In this document: positions 6,432-10,672 of the stretch, piece by piece
How positions within the stretch are numbered: the first letter of the stretch is position 1
Layout of the letters: each line of letters begins with the position of its first letter
Assembly: GCA_964498785.1 (NCBI GenBank)
Contig: CAZCJL010000176.1
Coordinates: 1-10,672 of the forward strand
Length of the DNA stretch: 10,672 bases
Origin: Mariaggregatimicrobium sp964498785
GTDB lineage: Bacteria; Zhuqueibacterota; Zhuqueibacteria; Thermofontimicrobiales; Thiofontviventaceae
Direction: 5' to 3'
Notes under the pieces: generated by a model
Seen by the model: the letters and a program-made list of their open reading frames with translations, nothing else
The model's database searches: none
What the model was told of the DNA's origin: nothing
Made by a program: the position numbers and the translations under genes

Positions 6432-7340
6432 ATGAAATTATCACTTATTTTAATATCATTCACTTTTCTCAGTGGTCAGTTTTCGGAGAAAAGCGCCCTG
6501 CGTCAACAGTATGAAGCCGAAAGACAGGCATTGCGTTCCGCCTGGAACGTAACTGTCCGGGCTTATGAACAACAATTCAACCGGAACAAGGCAAATGCAT
6601 CCGCACATCAGGAATTAGAATTAAACAGCGACAGCGATTCTGTTGTGGTCAGCTCTAATGCCAATCTTGATAGCAACTTTCTTTCCATTGAAGCCATCGC
6701 TTTTGGAAAAAACAGGGATGCAGCCATCCGCCTGGTGGAGAATGCCGTTGCCCGGAATCTCCTTAAAAAAGCCCGGGATTTAACACGGGTTTCCAAAGAA
6801 TCGGAAATTGAACGCTTAAAGAAATTTCTAAACGCGGCGTCTGAGTCGTTGGTGAAAGAGCTCACATATTTAAACAACGGATACATTCAAGCGCGGTACA
6901 AAATCCAGGTTCCGCTATTGGGACAAAGCGGGTTGCTGTCCAGCTTTTCGGAGCAGCCGGCAGCGGACGAGAAAAAAACGGTTGTGGTAGAAGATAATGA
7001 CCAAAATTACGACGCTTATACAGGACTCATTTTAGATGCGCGGAAATTTTCGCCGCAATCGAATATAGTCATTTATATCCAGCATGGTGACAGGTTGCTC
7101 TATGAGCCAGCAATGGTTGAAAAAGAACAGGCTATCGAAAATGGGCTGGTATTATACCACACGAATCTTGATGCTGCCAGACAGGATGCGTTGGTTGGTG
7201 AAAATCCGTTACTTGTCGTCCCGGAAAAGATCGCAAATTTTCGGACGTATTTTGTCAATGAAAAAACAGCGAAGATATTGAGTTCATCTCATTTTCAAAA
7301 TCGAATTTTAAAGAATTGTCAGGTGTGCGTTGTAAAATAA
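6432..7340 (+). CDS. Exported LPP20-family-related protein with C-terminal 'YTGLILDAR' domain
   Basis: This 302-aa protein has a short signal peptide (MKLSLILISFTFLSG) and no lipobox. Residues 20-60 are a charged, probably coiled-coil helix. Residues about 82-162 fit a diverged LPP20/FlgT-N-like domain: SIEAIAFGKNRDAAIRLVEN, a long helix, then NNGYIQARYKIQVPL. Residues about 193-302 match a domain often found with such heads in deltaproteobacterial proteins: YTGLILDARKFSPQ, a 'YEPAMVEKEQAIENGLVLY' strand-helix segment, a paired Asp-Ala-Ala-Arg helix, then GENPLLVV and a final NRILKNCQVCVVK. In that group the segment reads YTGL-x-x-DARGLGL and ends in a Val-rich strand. The gene follows the LPP20 trio after 105 bases and has its own good GAGGAG (6421-6426) five bases before the ATG. 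A structural or assembly role in the periplasm is inferred. Confidence 0.75.
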   Translation: MKLSLILISFTFLSGQFSEKSALRQQYEAERQALRSAWNVTVRAYEQQFNRNKANASAHQELELNSDSDSVVVSSNANLDSNFLSIEAIAFGKNRDAAIRLVENAVARNLLKKARDLTRVSKESEIERLKKFLNAASESLVKELTYLNNGYIQARYKIQVPLLGQSGLLSSFSEQPAADEKKTVVVEDNDQNYDAYTGLILDARKFSPQSNIVIYIQHGDRLLYEPAMVEKEQAIENGLVLYHTNLDAARQDALVGENPLLVVPEKIANFRTYFVNEKTAKILSSSHFQNRILKNCQVCVVK

Positions 7341-7390
7341 ATCTAAATTTCTAAAATGAAAATTTGAATTTACACATAATTATATGTTTA

Positions 7391-7609
7391 TATTGGAGTG
7401 CATCGCCTTCATGTGATCCACAGTGAAGCGCATAAAGAACGTGGCCAGGAACTTTGATATCGTCGGGAAAACCCTTGAGAAGGTTTCGCGACAACACAAT
7501 ATATAGATAAATTCATGAATATGTATCAATATACAGCTTGTCCCGTTTTGAAAAACCTTCGCAAGGGGGTCGTTTTTGGACAGGCTCTAAAGGCGCTTCA
7601 CTCCTAATA
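7391..7609. repeat. Roughly 219-bp element of nested inverted repeats (MITE-like or structured RNA)
   Basis: The ends GGAGTGCATCGCCTT (7395-7409) and AAGGCGCTTCACTCC (7590-7604) are inverted with 13 of 15 matches, and pairing extends about four more bases outward across a one-base bulge. Inside, CCCTTGAGAAGGTTT (7472-7486) and AAACCTTCGCAAGGG (7553-7567) are inverted with 14 of 15 matches. Each inner copy is also a hairpin of its own: GTCG (7462-7465) closes with CGAC (7488-7491), and TGTCC (7539-7543) closes with GGACA (7578-7582). AGTGAAGCGC (7422-7431) is a perfect inverse of 7593-7602. It contains no sizeable open frame. The layout suits a miniature transposable element with terminal and subterminal repeats, or a structured RNA. 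Flanking target duplications are not clear. Together with the AT-rich flanks it fills the gap from 7341 to 7731. Confidence 0.55.
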
Positions 7610-7645
7610 AAATATGAAATCAATAAATTAGCATTAATTCATTAA

Positions 7646-7696
7646 ATTCTATTTAGAATTTTAGAATAAATATGAATTTTTCAATTGAAAACAATT
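7646..7696 (+). promoter_or_regulatory. AT-rich palindromic region before the large barrel gene
   Basis: ATTCTA-TT-TAGAAT (7646-7659) is a palindrome, and a further TAGAAT follows at 7662-7667. Each TAGAAT is a five-of-six match to a -10 box. AATTG-AAAA-CAATT (7683-7696) is a second short palindrome close to the start codon. No good -35 box is visible at the right distance. This could be a promoter with an overlapping operator, but short AT palindromes arise easily in such DNA. Confidence 0.22.
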
Positions 7697-7720
7697 AAAA
7701 TATGATATTATCTTTAATGT

Positions 7721-7725
7721 GGGAG
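7721..7725 (+). promoter_or_regulatory. Ribosome binding site that fixes the start at 7732
   Basis: GGGAG lies six bases before the ATG at 7732. It lies inside the longer open frame that would begin at ATG 7702 or 7717, and neither of those has a purine-rich site in front. Starting at 7732 also places the basic n-region MRGEK directly before the hydrophobic core, as expected for a signal peptide. Confidence 0.65.
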
Positions 7726-7731
7726 TTTTTT

Positions 7732-9678
7732 ATGCGAGGAGAGAAAATCACGTTATTCGTTAGCTTTTGCATCTTCTTTTTCTCTTTAAATTCTTACCTT
7801 AGTGCTGCTGAAAAACCGCTCGTTTTTGTAAAACCTCTCGAACCCAAAGGTGTACCCGCCATGCTTGCCAATAATGCAACTGAATTGTTGCGGGGCAAAT
7901 TAAGTGCAACGAATCTGCTGAGACTTGTCAGCGAGCGGGAGTGGCAAAATGTCATGGAAACGCATGGCATTGTCATTCGAAACCGGTATGTATTTGATCG
8001 TGAAAGTGATCAAAAAATCGGTAAGCTGGTGAATGCAAATCGGTTGATTACCGGAAGCGTCGGAAAGGCATATCAGGGATTTTTAATTTCCGTTAACTGG
8101 ATTGATTTGTCAAATGGCGTTACTGACGGCACTTTTACACAATCGATGTCAAATCAATCCCAGCTTTCCGTAACAATTGATAAAATCGTACAGGAAATCA
8201 TAAATAAACTTGTGCCAGGTGGCCAGATTGTAAATAAGGACGGTCCCAGAATCTGGTTCAATATCAATCCTGAAAACCCGATGTGGAAAGTTGGAGAAAC
8301 CTTCAACCTGAAAAAGACTCATGGAAAAGTGTATGGGAAAGTAAAAATAGAAACAATTGATGGGCAGCAGGCACGGGGAATAACATCGGATTTGGATGAT
8401 TTTATTGGTCTTGGTGATGTGGTTGTTCCGGTGCTTAAAATGGCAGAAGAGCGCAAGAAGCGCTTGAGTGTCGGTTTGATGAGTTTTGAAGGAAATCTGG
8501 ATAAAACATTTCTTGAAAATCTTTATATCCAAAGTCAGACGCAATTGCGAAACAGTCATCGCTTTAATTTATTTGATGCGCGAAGTCTTGGTAAAAGATA
8601 TATTTTCGAATCGACGAAAAGCAGCTCGGATTTTGATTACATTATTCAGGGAGAAATTGTTCCGGATGTAGTGGCTGATTGTTATACAGTCACTGTGAGA
8701 ATGCGGGATTATAGAACAGACCAAATTGAGGCTCAGAACACTGAAAAATGTATCCGTAAAGATATAGAAAAAACTGTAAAGAATTTGCTATATAGCATAA
8801 TTTCACATTATCCTTTAATTGGTGAGGTTATCCAGGTAAATTCCGCAAAAATTACAGTCAATCTTGGTACAGAACAGAACCTTGAGCGGAAGCGCAAGTT
8901 TATGTTTCGCAAAGCAGATGGAAGAAAATTTATTGCAGATGGCAAGATTGATGAAATTTATCGCGATCACTTTACAATCGATCAGGACAAAAAGTACCGT
9001 GAAGTTCGTCTGGGATCTTTGGCAGAAATTGAAGAAGATGAGAACGTTCGCAAACATTATGAACGAGAACGGAAGAAAGTTAAGGAAACATACAGGAAGA
9101 AACTACGCCAAAAAGAAACGGCTATCGAAGATAAACAAGCGCGATTGGCTCCTAAAAGTCGTCTTAAATTTAGCGTCGGATTATTCCAATTCCATTCTGA
9201 GCTACTCCGGAACCAATATGAGAAATATGAATCCGGAAAGTTCAAGGCCTGGCTTTATTTGGGAAATCATCCCAACTTTAATATCAGCTTAAATTATCAA
9301 TATGGCTTATTTACCGATGCAACTATCAATCGCGATGATGTGAATAGTTTTATTACTGAAAACGCTTTTGGACTGGGCGCACGAATTCAATTTCAAGTGC
9401 CGCTTTTTTTTAAAATGCGATTGATGCCGTATGTAGAAGCCGGTGCACGCTATGCACAATTCAAATCGAATCTTAAGGAAGGTTCTTCAATACAGCCCCA
9501 GGTGAACAAATGGGAAGGCTATTATGGCGCGGCTGATGCTGGTATTGAGCTTGTATTCAATCAAAAATTTTCGCTGTTTGGGCAGGTCGGGATTAATCGT
9601 AAACTTAAACTTGATGAAGAGTATTTAAAATACGAATATCTGTTTTTTGACGCCGGGATTTCAATCTGGTTTAATTAG
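7732..9678 (+). CDS. Exported protein with two CsgG/TolB-N-like plus FlgT-C-like units and a C-terminal outer-membrane beta-barrel
   Basis: This 648-aa protein starts with a signal peptide (MRGEKITLFVSFCIFFF, cleavage near LSAAE). Residues 28-160 have the CsgG/TolB-N/FlgO pattern: a first strand VFVKPLEP, LLRLVSEREWQNVMETHG, QKIGKLVNANRLITGSVGK, and a closing helix KIVQEIINKLV. Residues 172-235 are a small SH3-like, FlgT-C-type domain. Residues 243-358 and 362-432 repeat this pair: RLSVGLMSFEG, RFNLFDARSLGKR, FDYIIQGEIV, then LIGEVIQVNSAKITVNLG. Residues 435-472 are a highly charged helix. Residues 474-648 alternate strands with aromatic girdles (KFSVGLFQFHSE, KAWLYLGN, FNISLNYQYGLF, GLGARIQFQVPLFF, RLMPYVEAGARYAQF) and end in ISIWFN, as expected for an 8-strand-sized outer-membrane barrel. 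CsgG and FlgT-type domains form envelope rings. A longer start at 7702 would add ten residues. Confidence 0.8.
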   Translation: MRGEKITLFVSFCIFFFSLNSYLSAAEKPLVFVKPLEPKGVPAMLANNATELLRGKLSATNLLRLVSEREWQNVMETHGIVIRNRYVFDRESDQKIGKLVNANRLITGSVGKAYQGFLISVNWIDLSNGVTDGTFTQSMSNQSQLSVTIDKIVQEIINKLVPGGQIVNKDGPRIWFNINPENPMWKVGETFNLKKTHGKVYGKVKIETIDGQQARGITSDLDDFIGLGDVVVPVLKMAEERKKRLSVGLMSFEGNLDKTFLENLYIQSQTQLRNSHRFNLFDARSLGKRYIFESTKSSSDFDYIIQGEIVPDVVADCYTVTVRMRDYRTDQIEAQNTEKCIRKDIEKTVKNLLYSIISHYPLIGEVIQVNSAKITVNLGTEQNLERKRKFMFRKADGRKFIADGKIDEIYRDHFTIDQDKKYREVRLGSLAEIEEDENVRKHYERERKKVKETYRKKLRQKETAIEDKQARLAPKSRLKFSVGLFQFHSELLRNQYEKYESGKFKAWLYLGNHPNFNISLNYQYGLFTDATINRDDVNSFITENAFGLGARIQFQVPLFFKMRLMPYVEAGARYAQFKSNLKEGSSIQPQVNKWEGYYGAADAGIELVFNQKFSLFGQVGINRKLKLDEEYLKYEYLFFDAGISIWFN

Positions 9679-9722
9679 TCAACTGGCAAAAATTTTGAAA
9701 TTCGATAAATCGAAAAATATTT

Positions 9723-9777
9723 ACCACAAAGATCACCAGGACGGAATAAACCTTTAAGTCAGGGTGATCTTTGTGGT
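9723..9777. terminator. Perfect 15-bp hairpin, terminator or REP-like repeat
   Basis: ACCACAAAGATCACC (9723-9737) and GGTGATCTTTGTGGT (9763-9777) are perfect inverted copies, with a 25-nt loop that contains a small AGG/CCT pairing. The downstream bases GATTTTATAT give only a short T run. The position 45 bases after the barrel gene stop fits a terminator. The 'ACCACAAAG' wording also resembles intergenic palindromes that recur in many bacterial genomes, so a REP-like repeat is the alternative. Confidence 0.6.
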
Positions 9778-9844
9778 GATTTTATATCGCTCAAAAATTA
9801 TTTATAAAAGTAGTTAGTAGAATGAGGTAAAAGAGGTCTTTCTG

Positions 9845-10462
9845 ATGAGAAACTTTTTATTTATAATCATGACAATTGGCGCTGCTTACTTAATTTATAA
9901 GAATGGTGAGCAGATTAAAAAATTCGCTAAAGAGAATTATACACAAATTGCAGATAAATTCAAACAGAAGTCAGTGAAGCCTATAGTGGAAAAATCGAAC
10001 CAACCTGATATTCCTCCTGTTTTGGAGCCAGTCATACCGCAGGAAGAACCACAGGAACCTGAACCACAAAAATCAGTATTTGAGGATATTCCAAAGCAAA
10101 TCGTAGAAGTGCAGCCGCAACAGACGATACCGGATACGAAAGATGTAACTGAAGGGCCGATCCAACCGGAGCCGGTCGCGGTAGAGGAAATACCGGATTT
10201 ACTGGACGCCCTTCGTAAAGACGGCTCGCTGTCTTTTACCGGGCAATACAACGTTTCTTTAGAGGAGCGTCAATTATTTCAAAAATATAGAGAGATTAAA
10301 AAGGATATCGAACAAAAACTGAAAGATAAAAATCCTTCCTTTTCAGAAATACAGGAATATCGCCAGAAATATGATCAACAGTGCCAAAATCTCGCGACAC
10401 AGCATCAGATTTCTGTGGATCAATTGACGTTATTTGAGCAATTTATGGAAAAGCTGAATTAA
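9845..10462 (+). CDS. Membrane-anchored Pro/Glu/Gln-rich protein of unknown function
   Basis: This 205-aa protein has one N-terminal hydrophobic segment (residues 3-18, NFLFIIMTIGAAYLIY) followed by basic residues (KKFAKENYTQIADKFKQK). Positively charged residues after the segment favour an inner-membrane anchor with the bulk in the cytoplasm, although export is not excluded. Residues about 44-117 are a low-complexity linker rich in Pro, Glu and Gln (IPQEEPQEPEPQ). Residues about 118-205 are predicted helical and charged, with LLDALRKDGSLSFTG, then KYREIKKDIEQKLKDKNPSF and an ending LTLFEQFMEKLN. I recognise no family. AGAGG (9832-9836) lies eight bases before the ATG. A hairpin separates it from the barrel gene, so it is probably a separate transcription unit. 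Its anchor-linker-helix build suits a bridging or scaffold protein, but no function can be assigned. Confidence 0.72.
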   Translation: MRNFLFIIMTIGAAYLIYKNGEQIKKFAKENYTQIADKFKQKSVKPIVEKSNQPDIPPVLEPVIPQEEPQEPEPQKSVFEDIPKQIVEVQPQQTIPDTKDVTEGPIQPEPVAVEEIPDLLDALRKDGSLSFTGQYNVSLEERQLFQKYREIKKDIEQKLKDKNPSFSEIQEYRQKYDQQCQNLATQHQISVDQLTLFEQFMEKLN

Positions 10463-10604
10463 CCGACGATTTAAAACATTCTCATTTTCTTAATTAAAGC
10501 AACCATCTCCATCAATTGCAGATTACAAGTTAAAGGCTGGATGAATAAAATCAACGACAAAATATGAAGCATATCTCATCCGGTCATAGAATTTTTGTAT
10601 CCAT

Positions 10605-10672
10605 TCAATAATTGATGTTGTGCATCAAAGCTTTCGGATTCTCTTTAAATTTATTGATTAAGACGCGAATCT
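10605..10672 (-). CDS. Possible 3' end of a convergent minus-strand gene (partial)
   Basis: Reading leftward from the right edge, one frame is open for 21 codons (including FKENPKALMHNINY) and stops with a TGA at 10607-10605. The residue mix looks protein-like, and the other two minus frames stop within a few codons. It may be the C-terminus of a gene lying beyond the window, convergent with the gene ending at 10462. The stretch is too short to identify, and chance is a fair alternative. Bases 10463-10604 hold nothing I can recognise. Confidence 0.25.
   Translation of the reverse strand, partial: IRVLINKFKENPKALMHNINY

Noticed and set aside
8149..8559. Minus-strand open frame of 136 codons opposite the barrel protein gene
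   Set aside because: It is antisense to a region with a repeated CsgG-like pattern; its translation is low in structure and unlike any family, so it is a shadow frame.
8864..9292. Plus-strand 142-codon frame overlapping the barrel gene in another phase
   Set aside because: The main frame continues through with domain and coiled-coil patterns. The alternative translation is rich in Lys and Arg without motifs and has no start signal of its own.
3561..9678. Idea that the block is a curli (Csg) secretion system
   Set aside because: No CsgA/CsgB-type amyloid repeat subunits, CsgE or CsgF are visible, and the CsgG-like domains are duplicated within a barrel fusion rather than forming a lone lipoprotein pore subunit.
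9937..10251. Minus-strand frame opposite the Pro/Glu/Gln-rich protein
   Set aside because: Its Ser/Gly/Cys-rich composition is simply the antisense of Pro and Glu codons in the linker.
1..10672. CRISPR array, tRNA, rRNA, integrase or full insertion sequence
   Set aside because: I saw no regularly spaced direct repeats, no cloverleaf with CCA-type end, no rRNA-like stretches and no transposase or integrase motifs. The only mobile-like feature is the palindromic element at 7391-7609.

Overview
The window looks like chromosomal DNA of a Gram-negative, FCB-type bacterium with low-to-moderate GC. The first complete protein ends in a type IX secretion (Por/T9SS) C-terminal sorting domain of the 'NYPNPFN ... 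YDVLGREV ... GIYIYKM' kind, which is typical of Ignavibacteria, Calditrichota, KSB1, Marinimicrobia and relatives. Two lipoproteins and an outer-membrane beta-barrel-like protein confirm a double-membrane cell. The species cannot be named from the sequence. All complete genes lie on the + strand.

Layout. Bases 1-176: possible tail of an upstream gene and a weak hairpin. 177-2075: secreted GHL10-type glycoside-hydrolase-like protein with a golvesin-like C-terminal domain and a T9SS tail. 2234-3058: cytosolic calcineurin-like metallophosphoesterase. 3059-3560: AT-rich gap with a weak terminator-like hairpin, a near-consensus sigma-70-type promoter and a structured leader of about 320 nt. 3561-7340: four consecutive genes for exported proteins that share one domain type, related to LPP20/FlgP/FlgT-N. 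The first two are short lipoproteins, the third is a 499-aa multidomain protein, and the fourth is a more diverged two-domain protein. 7341-7731: a gap with a roughly 219-bp element of nested inverted repeats. 7732-9678: a 648-aa exported protein with two tandem CsgG/TolB-N-like plus FlgT-C-like units, a charged helical linker and a C-terminal beta-barrel. 9723-9777: a perfect 15-bp hairpin. 9845-10462: a membrane-anchored protein rich in Pro, Glu and Gln. 10463-10672: mostly empty, with a possible minus-strand gene end at the right edge.

How the genes may work together. The block 3561-9678 combines LPP20-type lipoproteins (the FlgP family) with a CsgG/TolB-N plus SH3-like protein (resembling FlgO and the middle and C-terminal domains of FlgT). 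In vibrios FlgO, FlgP and FlgT build outer-membrane-associated rings of the flagellar motor. No flagellar gene is visible here, and the FlgT-like domains are duplicated and fused to an outer-membrane barrel. My inference is that this block encodes an outer-membrane-anchored periplasmic assembly assembled from FlgP/FlgT/CsgG-type parts and not devoted to flagella. It is the strongest candidate in the window for an undescribed system. Domain names come from reading motifs and fold patterns by eye, not from a database search.
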